Shown here one piece after another: positions 35,386 through 43,169 of a stretch of DNA of 64,000 bases. A program made the translations under genes and the position numbers. The notes under the pieces are model-generated. The model ran no database searches. It was not told the DNA's origin and worked only from the letters and a program-made list of their open reading frames with translations. Each line of letters begins with the position of its first letter. Position 1 is the first letter of the stretch. The stretch is from JADZFO01 sp964512635 (GTDB lineage: Bacteria; 4484-113; JAFGCY01): NCBI GenBank assembly GCA_964512635.1, contig CAZEJB010000005.1:62001-126000 (forward strand), in the 5' to 3' direction.

Positions 35386-35442
35386 ACATTCATGGTAACC
35401 TGCTTGCATGACCCAGATCCTCGGCCTCGACACCGGCGGCTG
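35386..35442 (+). pseudogene. Truncated duplicate of the ROK kinase promoter and first codons
   Basis: CATTCATGGTAACCTGCTTGC followed by ATG 35408 and codons for TQILGLDTGG duplicates, with few changes, the promoter and first codons of the intact ROK gene (35746-35800: CATTCATGCTAACCTCTTGC, then SLILGLDIGG). Homology ends about 35442, where the reading continues into unrelated residues and stops. The copy keeps TAACCT exactly 6 nt before its ATG, so it may still be transcribed. Confidence 0.8.
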
Positions 35443-35597
35443 CTGGGCTCGATGGGATTCGTCCCGCCGCGAGAGTATGAGGAGGACTGGTAGCGTAAAC
35501 AGCAACACTGCCTGACTTGCAGTGCAACTACATACCAATGCCTCCAGGAAACCCGGGACGGTTCATTAACCCCTCGCATTTCTCGGTGCCTCTGTGC

Positions 35598-35646
35598 CTC
35601 CTTTTGGATCGAATTCCGGAACAATGCATGCGAGGACGCAAGCGCT
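35598..35646. repeat. Dispersed repeat, copy B
   Basis: A 49-bp match (46 identical by my count) to copy A at 32331-32379, same orientation. It lies between the broken and the intact ROK genes. Confidence 0.85.
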
Positions 35647-35766
35647 TGTATCTCCGGTTCTTCCCTGCTTTATGCCTATGCCTTAGGCCTCTTGCCTTTC
35701 AGGCGCACGCAGTGCGCCACTACATTAGCCATTAGCCATCTCTCATTCATGCTAACCTCTTGCGGT

Positions 35767-36711
35767 ATGTCCCTGATCCTCGGACTCGACATTGGCGGCA
35801 CATCGCTCAAGCTCGGCGCCTGGCGCGTGCGCCAGCCCCTCAGCATCGTCTGCGCCGATCCTGAGACCCCGCCCCTTGAGCTGCGCCGCCTCGCCTGGCA
35901 GCCCGACATCCCGGTGCCTGCGGACACTGATTACCGCCTGGTCTGCAGCGCGATCACCCAGGCGATCCAGGACTTCTGCGCCGGCCTTGAGGAAGCGCCC
36001 GCGGCGCTCGGCATTGGATCCTGCGGCATCATCGCCCGGGGCGAGATCCTCGAGTCGCCTAACACGGCCTGGGACTACCTGCCGCTGTGCGACTGGCTCC
36101 AGCGCGAGCTGCAGATTCCCGTGCTGCTGGTCAACGATGCCGACGCCTTCCTGCTGGCAGCCCTGCAGCAGTGCAAGCCGCCCCCGGGCTCGGCCTTCGG
36201 CCTGATCCTCGGCACAGGCATCGGCACGGCCTTCTGGCTGGACGGCCGCCTGATCGCCGGCGGCTCCGGGATCAGCCCCGAGGCCGGGCATATCACCATC
36301 AGCCTTGACAGCCCGGAAGGCATTACCGGCATCCCCGGTTCATGGGAGAGCCTGGCCAACAAGGCGGCCCTGCTTGAGCTCTATGCCCTCCTTGGCGGGC
36401 CGGCGGTGACCGAGCCGCTGGAGATTGCCCGTGCGGCAGCCGCCGGCGATCCGCCGGCCCTGGCCTGCTGGCAGCGCTATGGCCGCATTTGCGGCGCGGC
36501 GATCGGCAGCCTCTGCACGGTCTTCACGCCCGAGGCCGTGCTAATCGGCGGCGGGCTGTCCGGCGCCCGCGAGTTCTTCGAGCCGGCCCTGCGCGAGTAC
36601 GTGCCGCGGCACATGCTGCGCAGCCAGCCGCAGCCGCGCATTGAGTTCATTGCCGAAAGCAGCGACACGGTCGCATTTGGCGGCGCGCTGCTGGCGGCCC
36701 GTTCGCTATGA
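35767..36711 (+). CDS. ROK-family sugar kinase (glucokinase-like)
   Basis: A 314-residue protein with the ATP-binding opening LILGLDIGGTSLKLG, catalytic-site region LLVNDADAF, the adenosine motif GLILGTGIGTAFWLDGRLIAGG and EAGHITI. ROK kinases phosphorylate glucose, N-acetylated hexosamines or similar sugars. The Zn-binding CxCGxxGC motif normally following EAGH is missing (sequence there: SLDSPEGITGIPGSWESLAN), so this is a cysteine-less variant. The start at 35767 lies 8 nt after TAACCT, without Shine-Dalgarno. It overlaps pncC by 4 nt (ATGA). Substrate cannot be assigned. Confidence 0.88.
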   Translation: MSLILGLDIGGTSLKLGAWRVRQPLSIVCADPETPPLELRRLAWQPDIPVPADTDYRLVCSAITQAIQDFCAGLEEAPAALGIGSCGIIARGEILESPNTAWDYLPLCDWLQRELQIPVLLVNDADAFLLAALQQCKPPPGSAFGLILGTGIGTAFWLDGRLIAGGSGISPEAGHITISLDSPEGITGIPGSWESLANKAALLELYALLGGPAVTEPLEIARAAAAGDPPALACWQRYGRICGAAIGSLCTVFTPEAVLIGGGLSGAREFFEPALREYVPRHMLRSQPQPRIEFIAESSDTVAFGGALLAARSL

Positions 36712-37235
36712 TTAGCGCGATGCATGATTCCCCCCTCGGCGCGGCACCCGCTGTGGTCGCGCGACTAAAAGAGCGCGGACGCTGGCTGCTCACCGCCGAA
36801 AGCTGTACCGCCGGCCGCCTGGCCGCCGCCATTACGGCGGTTCCCGGAAGCTCCGGGGTTTATCTCGGCGGCGTGGTCAGCTACAGCCCGGCCCTTAAGC
36901 AGCAACTGCTGGGCGTTCCGGCCACTACACTGCGCCGGGCCGGCGCGGTCAGCGCCGAGACCGCCCGGGCGATGGCTAGCGGCGCGCTGACCATACTGGG
37001 CAAAGAGGTCATGCTGCCGCGCCTGTCCCTGGCTACAACCGGTGTTGCCGGACCCGATGCGCTGGAGGGCGACGGCGAGGGCCAGCCTCCCAAACCCGCC
37101 GGGCTGGTCTACATCGCGCTCGGCACGCCCAAGGAAGTCCAGGTCCAGGAGCTGCGGCTGAGCGGCAGCCGCGAGGAAGTGCTGGCCCAGGCCGTCGATG
37201 CTGCCCTTAAGCTGCTGCTGGCTGAGCTGGGTTAA
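36708..37235 (+). CDS. pncC: Nicotinamide-nucleotide amidase (CinA C-terminal domain)
   Basis: A 175-residue stand-alone CinA-C domain: TAESCTAGRLAAAITAVPGSSGVYLGGVVSY, GAVSAETARAMA, ATTGVAGPD and GLVYIALG match the family. PncC deamidates nicotinamide mononucleotide to nicotinate mononucleotide for NAD recycling. The start ATG overlaps the ROK stop, so translation is coupled; a second Met (36720) is also possible. A ~10-residue acidic insert (ALEGDGEGQPPKP) lies between GVAGPD and GLVYIAL, where the family commonly has a short loop. Confidence 0.92.
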   Translation: MISAMHDSPLGAAPAVVARLKERGRWLLTAESCTAGRLAAAITAVPGSSGVYLGGVVSYSPALKQQLLGVPATTLRRAGAVSAETARAMASGALTILGKEVMLPRLSLATTGVAGPDALEGDGEGQPPKPAGLVYIALGTPKEVQVQELRLSGSREEVLAQAVDAALKLLLAELG

Positions 37236-37273
37236 GCCCTCCGCCCAGCGGCGCTGGGTTGTAACATTGCAGC

Positions 37274-39229
37274 GTGATAGCCCGGCAACAATCTTCTGCG
37301 CTGTGCTGGCCGCTGACCGGCAGCCTGCTGATTGCGGTCCTGCTCGCGGCCGGCCTGCTGCTGGCGCTGCCCGCCAGGGCCCGCGCCGCGGAACAGATCA
37401 CCACCTTTGACAGCACAATCACCATCAACACCGACGGCAGTCTTGATGTTGTCGAGCGCATCCGCCTTGTTTCGGAGGGCGACCAGATCAAGCGCGGGAT
37501 TGTCCGCAGCTTTCCCCTGCGCTATGTGGAGCCGGACGGCAAGTGGCACCCGGTGGGCTTTCAGATGCTCAGCGTGCTGCGGGACGGCGAGCCCGAGCAG
37601 TTCCGGGAAGAGAACCTTGGCCAGAGCGTGGATGTCTACATCGGCCAGGCCGAGGTCTTCCTCGAGCACGGGGATCATAACTATGAGCTGCATTACCGCA
37701 CGGACCGCATGATCAGCTTCCTGCAGGACTTTGACGAGCTCTATTTCAACATCACGGGTAATGAGTGGCAGCTGCCGATTCTCTCGGCCAGCGCCGCCCT
37801 GCGTCTGCCTCAGCCGGTGGCGACCGCGGACATGTATGTCTATGGCTATACGGGGGCCTATGGTTCGCAGGCGCAGGACTACCGCGCCTCGCTCAGCCGC
37901 CCCGGCGAGGCCGTAATCAACGCCAGCCGCCGCCTCGATCCCGGGGAGGGGCTGACCGTCGTCCTGCGCTGGCCCAAGGGCGTCATCCCGCCGCCGACCG
38001 CCGAGCAGCTGGCCTATGAGCAGTCGCTGCGCGATGCCGAGGCCGCAGCGCTGGCCGAGCAGGCCGCGGAGCAGGAACGCTATCGCCAGATGATGGCCGA
38101 GAAGGCCGAGCGCGACCGCCGCGGCCTTGACGCGCTCTCAGTCGCCGCCGTACTGCTGGTGATGCTGATCTACCTGATCAGCTGGCTCGCCGTCGGCCTT
38201 GACCCGTCGCGCGGCGACCCGGCCGCCCTGCGCGCCCCGCCCCAGGATGTCAGCCCGGCGGCCCTGCGCTTTATCCGCAACATGAAGTTCGATCCGCTGT
38301 GCTTCACCACCGCGGTCATCTCGCTGGCTGCCAAGGGTTACCTGCGCATCAGCCAGGACAAGCAGGGTGATTACTCCCTGCAGCAACTCAAGAAGGCTGA
38401 TCCGGGCCTGCCGGAAGAGGAATCCAAGCTACTGAGCAGCCTGTTCAACGGGGCCAGCAGCCGTCAGGTATCGAGCGGCAATTTCACCCACTTCCGCAAG
38501 GCCAGTGACAACCTGCACAATGTGCTGAAGCAGCGTTACGGCAAGGGCTTTTTCCGCAGCAACGATGGCTGGCGCGGCTTTGGCGCCTGCCTGAGCTGCT
38601 CGCTGGGCTGCGGCATCCTGGTGTTTGGCACCGGGGCCAGCGTGATCTTCCGCTCGCCGATCCCGATTGCCGCAATTGTCGTGCTGTGGCTGCTCAACTG
38701 GGCCTATGGCCGGCTGATCCCGAAGTACACACCCCAGGGCAAGACAATCCTCGAGCAGTTCGAACCCCTGCGCCAGGCCCTTTCCGGCGGGCAGCCGGTG
38801 GAAATGCTGATGCCCTCCAGCGCGCCGATGAGCCCGGCCCTGTTCAGCCAGTTCCTGCCCTATGCGCTGGCGATGGACCTGCAGGCGGCCTGGGCGCAGC
38901 AGCTGGAAGAACAGCTCAAGCAGGCGGCCCAGAAGGCTCCGCCGCCCGTGCAGGGCAGCGTGCTGCAGGAGCAGCCGGGCTATTACAGCGGCATTGACTG
39001 GTACTACAACCCCTACCGCCGGGACTATCGCTATGGCCAGCTGGTCAGCAACCTCAGCCAGAGCTTCAACCGCCAGCTGTCAGTCGCCTCGGCGCCGGTA
39101 GTAGTGTCCTCAGGTGGATCCAGCTCGGGCGGTTCAAGCAGCTCGTGGTCCGGCTCCAGCTACAGCGGCGGCGGCGGCGGCGGGTTCAGCGGCGGCGGTG
39201 GTGGCGGTGGCGGCGGCCGGGGCTGGTAA
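37274..39229 (+). CDS. DUF2207 membrane protein
   Basis: A 651-residue protein: signal peptide (to about residue 38), the DUF2207 extracytoplasmic domain (ITTFDSTITINTDGSLDVVERIRL ... LRWPKGVIPPP), a transmembrane segment (about 285-308), a second domain, two further hydrophobic segments (about 439-480), and a Ser/Gly tail (GGGGGFSGGGGGGGGGRGW) common in this family. Function is unknown in the family; it is thought to be a membrane-anchored envelope protein. The start is GTG 37274; TAACAT (37262-37267) is exactly 6 nt upstream and no Shine-Dalgarno exists, so it is leaderless. Confidence 0.85.
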   Translation: MIARQQSSALCWPLTGSLLIAVLLAAGLLLALPARARAAEQITTFDSTITINTDGSLDVVERIRLVSEGDQIKRGIVRSFPLRYVEPDGKWHPVGFQMLSVLRDGEPEQFREENLGQSVDVYIGQAEVFLEHGDHNYELHYRTDRMISFLQDFDELYFNITGNEWQLPILSASAALRLPQPVATADMYVYGYTGAYGSQAQDYRASLSRPGEAVINASRRLDPGEGLTVVLRWPKGVIPPPTAEQLAYEQSLRDAEAAALAEQAAEQERYRQMMAEKAERDRRGLDALSVAAVLLVMLIYLISWLAVGLDPSRGDPAALRAPPQDVSPAALRFIRNMKFDPLCFTTAVISLAAKGYLRISQDKQGDYSLQQLKKADPGLPEEESKLLSSLFNGASSRQVSSGNFTHFRKASDNLHNVLKQRYGKGFFRSNDGWRGFGACLSCSLGCGILVFGTGASVIFRSPIPIAAIVVLWLLNWAYGRLIPKYTPQGKTILEQFEPLRQALSGGQPVEMLMPSSAPMSPALFSQFLPYALAMDLQAAWAQQLEEQLKQAAQKAPPPVQGSVLQEQPGYYSGIDWYYNPYRRDYRYGQLVSNLSQSFNRQLSVASAPVVVSSGGSSSGGSSSSWSGSSYSGGGGGGFSGGGGGGGGGRGW

Positions 39230-39235
39230 GCGACC

Positions 39236-39333
39236 AGGTTACAGGGGACAGGTTACAGGGGACAGTCTGAGCACTGCACTCAAAGTCTCTGTCTTTCTGT
39301 CCCCTGTCCCCTGTAACCTGTCCCCTGTAACCT
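39236..39333. repeat. Perfect 30-bp inverted repeat between convergent genes
   Basis: The left arm (39236-39265) is two copies of AGGTTACAGGGGAC plus AG; the right arm (39304-39333) is its exact reverse complement, with a 38-nt loop containing the additional CTGTCCC (39297-39303). The right arm overlaps the stop codon of the DinB gene. It can fold into a very stable hairpin and may terminate both genes. AGGTTACAGGGGACAG units look like a mobile or repetitive family. Confidence 0.9.
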
Positions 39334-39838
39334 AAGTAGCCGCCTTCTTGGCGATCCATTCCTGGGTCTCTTCAAAGTTCGGGCCATAGATGCTGGGCAC
39401 TGTCAGACCGGCCTGGCGCATCAGCACCGAGAGCTGCCCACGATGGTGTACTTCGTGATGGATCAGCGCGTTGAGCGAGATGTGCATCGGCCACTCCATC
39501 ATGCCCCACATGTTGTAGACCTTCTGCAGGTCGTCTGCGCTTTTGCCCGCCGCCTGCTCCTTGGTCTCCTTCACTGCCAGGTTGTACTCGTCCAGAATCT
39601 GCTGGGCGGTGGTGCCTTCCGGCATCATCCAGTACTCGTTCGTATGGATACTGAAGCCGCACTGGTTCAGCATCATGCCGTGGGTGGTGGCGATGTGCCA
39701 GGCGATATCGCCAAGGCTCGGGTGTCCTTCAGCCTTCTTGACAGCCAATGACTCGTCGGTCAGCGCCGCCAGCACTTTCTGAGTGGTGGCTGACTCATAG
39801 CCATAGCTGGTCAGAAATTCTTCTGCAGAGTGAAACAT
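39332..39838 (-). CDS. DinB-family metal-dependent protein
   Basis: A 168-residue DinB/YfiT-type four-helix bundle. The metal-binding histidines are H48 in DIAWHIATT and two in NALIHHEVHHRGQL near the end, the family signature. DinB-family enzymes include thiol S-transferases using bacillithiol or mycothiol as well as uncharacterised members. Start ATG 39838 with GAGGTAGGA Shine-Dalgarno. It converges with the DUF2207 gene at an inverted repeat. Confidence 0.85.
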   Translation of the reverse strand: MFHSAEEFLTSYGYESATTQKVLAALTDESLAVKKAEGHPSLGDIAWHIATTHGMMLNQCGFSIHTNEYWMMPEGTTAQQILDEYNLAVKETKEQAAGKSADDLQKVYNMWGMMEWPMHISLNALIHHEVHHRGQLSVLMRQAGLTVPSIYGPNFEETQEWIAKKAAT

Positions 39839-39961
39839 TGGTCCTACCTCACTTGTGATGCGGCCACCTGATATTCAGCCCCGGCGGCCGTTAACATCAT
39901 AACATATGTGTAGCGCTATGCAAGTACTGCTGGCACTGAATTCAGGAGAAGTGAAGAGGCC

Positions 39962-41368
39962 GTGGAGCAGATGCCTCCCGGCCTGCGCCTGCTCCGCTAC
40001 AATGCGGCTCTGCGCTACGCCCTGCTCAAACACTATTACAACAGCCGGGGGGTTCCGGCCGCTCAGCGTCTGCGTGAACTTGAGGGCATGGCCGCCCTGG
40101 ATTCTGCTGCCTACCGCGCCCGCGTGGAGGGGCAGCTGGCCGCAGCCGTGGACTATGCCGCCAGCCAGGTGCCCTTCTATCAGCGCCTTGGCGTACGGCG
40201 GCTGAGCGACTTCCCAGTCCTGGCCAAGCAGCAGGTCTTTGAGAATTTTGAGGCCATGCAGGCCCGGGGCGCTGACCGCCGGGGGGCCGGACTGGTCTCT
40301 ACCAGCGGCAGCTCGGGACGCCGGCTGAATGTGCTTCATGACCGCGAGGAACAGGCCTGGCGGCTGGCCATCGGCTGGTACGGCGAAGCCCTGCCCGGCC
40401 GTCCCGGTGATGCCCCCATCGGTCTCTTTGAGGGCACCGGTTATCTCTGGGGTGCCAGCGATCTGCACAGCGGCGGCCTGATCGAGCTGCGCAAGCGGCT
40501 GCGCTATGCCCTGCGCCGCGAGGCAGTCTACGGCTGCTATATGCTTACGCGGGAGAAGACTGCGGCCTATCATGCAGACCTCATGGCCCGCCGCCCGGCG
40601 CGAATCATGGGCTATGTGAATAACCTGCGCTCCTTCGCCCAGTTCGCCGCCGATCTCGGCCTGCCGCCGATCCCGGCGCGCAAGGTGATTCCCACCGCCG
40701 AACAGCTCGATCCCTATTCCGCAGAGCTGATCAGCGCCGCCTTTGACGCCCCCCTGCGCCAGCGCTATGGCGGCCGCGAGTGCGGCGGCATCGCTGCGCA
40801 GTGCGAGCATGGCGCCTGGCACCTTTTCACCTGCAACCTTTATCCCGAAGTACTGCTTGACGACGGCACAATCGCCGGGCATGGAAGCGGCCAGTTGCTG
40901 CTGACCAGCCTGAACAAACGCCTGATGCCGCTGCTGCGCTACAACATCGAAGACCGCGTGGTGCTGCCGCCGCTGGATGGCCCGCCCTGCCCCTGCGGCC
41001 GGCCCTTCCCGCTGCTGAGCGCGCTGGAAGGCCGCGTGATCGACTACATCCGCTTTGCCGACGGTTCTACGCTGCATGGTCTGTGCGTGGCCGAGGCCAT
41101 GCGCGCCAGCCAGGCCCTCGAGTTCATCTTTGTGCAGGACGAGATCGATCGCGCACGTCTGCTCGTCGTGCCCGGCGCGGGCTATGACGAAGCGGCGCTA
41201 AAGCGCGCGCTGGATAAGCTGCAAAGCTGGATACAGGGGCGGATCAAGGTAGAAGGCTTTCTGCTGCCCGAGCTGCCGAGGGATCTGACGGATCCGGCTG
41301 GCAATGGCAAGCGTCTGCAGTGCCTGAACCTCTGGTGGCGCCGGCAGTTGGAACAGGGCGCGTCCTGA
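39962..41368 (+). CDS. PaaK/CapK-like adenylate-forming enzyme, copy 1
   Basis: A 468-residue ANL-superfamily acyl-adenylating enzyme. The AMP-binding loop is STSGSSGR (residues 113-120), followed by DREEQAWRLAIGWYGEALPGRP and RYNIEDRVVLPPLDGPPCPCGRPFPLL. Relatives are phenylacetate-CoA ligase (PaaK) and CapK-type enzymes, which adenylate carboxylic acids. The substrate is unknown. The start is GTG 39962, near GAAGAGG. A close paralogue lies at 43170; both continue with a convergent GNAT acetyltransferase. The gene ends 10 nt from the convergent BKACE gene. Confidence 0.85.
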   Translation: MEQMPPGLRLLRYNAALRYALLKHYYNSRGVPAAQRLRELEGMAALDSAAYRARVEGQLAAAVDYAASQVPFYQRLGVRRLSDFPVLAKQQVFENFEAMQARGADRRGAGLVSTSGSSGRRLNVLHDREEQAWRLAIGWYGEALPGRPGDAPIGLFEGTGYLWGASDLHSGGLIELRKRLRYALRREAVYGCYMLTREKTAAYHADLMARRPARIMGYVNNLRSFAQFAADLGLPPIPARKVIPTAEQLDPYSAELISAAFDAPLRQRYGGRECGGIAAQCEHGAWHLFTCNLYPEVLLDDGTIAGHGSGQLLLTSLNKRLMPLLRYNIEDRVVLPPLDGPPCPCGRPFPLLSALEGRVIDYIRFADGSTLHGLCVAEAMRASQALEFIFVQDEIDRARLLVVPGAGYDEAALKRALDKLQSWIQGRIKVEGFLLPELPRDLTDPAGNGKRLQCLNLWWRRQLEQGAS

Positions 41369-41378
41369 GGCCGCAGCT

Positions 41379-42260
41379 TTACGCCGCCTGGCTTTCGTCT
41401 TCCGCCGTGTTCGCCGCAGTCAGGCCCAGCATTTCGCGGGTCTGCTGCGCCGTTGCAATCGGGCGCTGCAGGATGCCGGCCAGCTCAACTATGCGCTCAA
41501 CCAGCTCAAGGTTCGTCGCCAGTTTCGTGCGGGCATAGTCAAAGTGAATGCTGTCCTCAATACCCACGCGCACACCACCGCCGGCTACGATGCTGGCAGT
41601 GTTCATCGGCAGCTGGAACTGCCCCAGTCCACAGCCGGACCAGACCGCGTCGTCCGGAAGGCCGGCGACCAGAGCAGAAAGGTTGCCGATGGTCGCGCTG
41701 ATGTCGCCAAGGCTGCCCAGCAGCAGATTGAAGTAGGGTGTGCCATGCACCCAGCCCTTGCGCCTGAAGTAGCTGAACAGCGAGAGCATGCCCATGTCGA
41801 ACACTTCGAATTCAGGCTTGATCCCGCGCTCGCTCATCTTCTGGATCAGCTGGGTCACCATATCTGTCTTGTTTACGCCAAAGCCGGTGTTGCCCAGGGT
41901 CAGGCTGGCCATATCAGGCTTCTCGATGCCTTCAAGCTCAAGCACTTCGCTGCGGCGCTCGAAGTCGATCCAAACACGCCCGCTGGTAGTTCCGCTGATC
42001 ACCACGCCGGGGCAGGCCTCGCGGATCGCTCGAAACAGCGGCGCGGCCCGGCTGGCCTTCCAGGTCGGCTGGCCGTCCTCGTACTGGTGGATGTGGATGA
42101 TGCTGGCTCCGGCCCGAAAACAGCGGATGGCATCACTGATGATCTCGTCATCCTCGATGGGCACATGCGGTGTCAGCGCCTTGGTCGGGATCATACCGGT
42201 GATACAGAGGTTGATCACCAGGGGTGGATAGGGGGTCAGCGGGTGCGGCTCGTTGAACAT
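41379..42260 (-). CDS. BKACE (DUF849) beta-keto acid cleavage enzyme
   Basis: A 293-residue TIM-barrel enzyme of the beta-keto acid cleavage family (3-keto-5-aminohexanoate cleavage-type), which splits a beta-keto acid with acetyl-CoA to acetoacetate and a new CoA ester. Visible: VINLCITGMIPTKA, the zinc-binding pattern ASIIHIHQYEDG (family consensus HxHxR/D; here HIHQ), GTTSGRVWIDFERRSEVLELE, a PYFNLLLGSL loop and VGIEDSI. Start ATG 42260 is 7 nt from TAGAAT; an ATG at 42269 overlaps that hexamer and is excluded if it is the promoter. Substrate unknown. Confidence 0.88.
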   Translation of the reverse strand: MFNEPHPLTPYPPLVINLCITGMIPTKALTPHVPIEDDEIISDAIRCFRAGASIIHIHQYEDGQPTWKASRAAPLFRAIREACPGVVISGTTSGRVWIDFERRSEVLELEGIEKPDMASLTLGNTGFGVNKTDMVTQLIQKMSERGIKPEFEVFDMGMLSLFSYFRRKGWVHGTPYFNLLLGSLGDISATIGNLSALVAGLPDDAVWSGCGLGQFQLPMNTASIVAGGGVRVGIEDSIHFDYARTKLATNLELVERIVELAGILQRPIATAQQTREMLGLTAANTAEDESQAA

Positions 42261-42351
42261 CAGTCTCATTCTAACCGCGATGCAAAGTGTGTCCAGCCTG
42301 TCTTAACTGTGCCGGAGGCACAGCCTGGCATTGGACACTTCTTTCCGCGGT

Positions 42352-43044
42352 TCAGCTCAACCCGTCCCAGGGCTCAAAGCCATAGTGGCTAGCCAGTGGC
42401 GCCAGATCCGCCAGCTCGGACGCCGAGGGCGGCACCGGGTCGTCCCCGCGGCCGGCATAAAAGGCATCAAGGTCCATCTCCAGCGTGGTCCAGTAAGTAA
42501 CATCCAGCAGGCCAAACTCGGCCACCTTGGGGATCCGGCCGATCACGCGATAGCCATAGTGCCGCATGTACCAGCGGATGCTCTCCGGCCGGTCTGCATT
42601 GGTCAGCACCGTCCGTGCTCCCAGGCTGCGCATCCTGTGCAGCCGCGCATCCTGTAGCCGCCCGCCAAGACCCAGGCTGCTCCAGGCCGGATCGACGCCA
42701 AGGAGCGTGGTCTTCCCGCGCCCGGGGGCGATCATCTTCCAGCCACTGGCGCCGATGATCGTGCCTGGCTCCGGGCTGGTGCTGTGCCTGGGCACACCTT
42801 CATCCCTGCCCGGCACACTGTCTCTGCCTGCCTGCGTAACTCGCAGCCAGGCTGCCGGGTCCTGGGGCGCACATACCACAAAGAAGTGCTCCAGTTCAAG
42901 CTCCTCCATCTCCGGGCCCGGCACATGGTGCATGTTGAAGAAGGCCATCACCCGCAGAATTCCGGCGCGGTCATCCGCCCGGGCGGCTTCGATGGGAAGC
43001 TGCGCCATCTCTGTCGCGGGCATCTGGTGCTCAGAGGCTGTCAC
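42352..43044 (-). CDS. GNAT-family acetyltransferase, copy 1
   Basis: A 230-residue protein whose N-terminal region (MAFFNMHHVPGPEMEELELEHFFVV) is shared with the paralogue at 44531. The acetyl-CoA-binding segment is LLGVDPAWSSLGLGGRLQDARL, where the usual R/Q-x-x-G-x-G/A core is changed to SSLGLG. The motif ARTVLTNADRPESIRWYMRHYGYRVIGRI is typical of GNAT folds. Start GTG 43044 lies 6 nt from TAGACT (43051-43056) without Shine-Dalgarno. Together with the BKACE gene and ligase copy 1 it forms a cluster. Acceptor substrate unknown. Confidence 0.85.
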   Translation of the reverse strand: MTASEHQMPATEMAQLPIEAARADDRAGILRVMAFFNMHHVPGPEMEELELEHFFVVCAPQDPAAWLRVTQAGRDSVPGRDEGVPRHSTSPEPGTIIGASGWKMIAPGRGKTTLLGVDPAWSSLGLGGRLQDARLHRMRSLGARTVLTNADRPESIRWYMRHYGYRVIGRIPKVAEFGLLDVTYWTTLEMDLDAFYAGRGDDPVPPSASELADLAPLASHYGFEPWDGLS

Positions 43045-43169
43045 CAGCTCAGTCTAGCGCAGCAGGGACGCCCTGTCGCGATGCATGGCTGCGGCTGAAC
43101 TGACCCGGATGGACGTCAATGTGTCGGCCTCAAGCGAACCGACGTCGACGGCTCGGCTAAAATTGTGCC

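Larger units (their letters stand above)
35242..35766. other. Non-coding interval: (TA)n tract, ROK fragment, dispersed repeat
   Basis: Contains a TA microsatellite (35269-35291), a broken copy of the ROK kinase start (35386-35442), repeat copy B (35598-35646) and the promoter of the intact ROK gene (TAACCT, 35753-35758). No intact gene is visible; the frames present are not supported. Confidence 0.7.
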
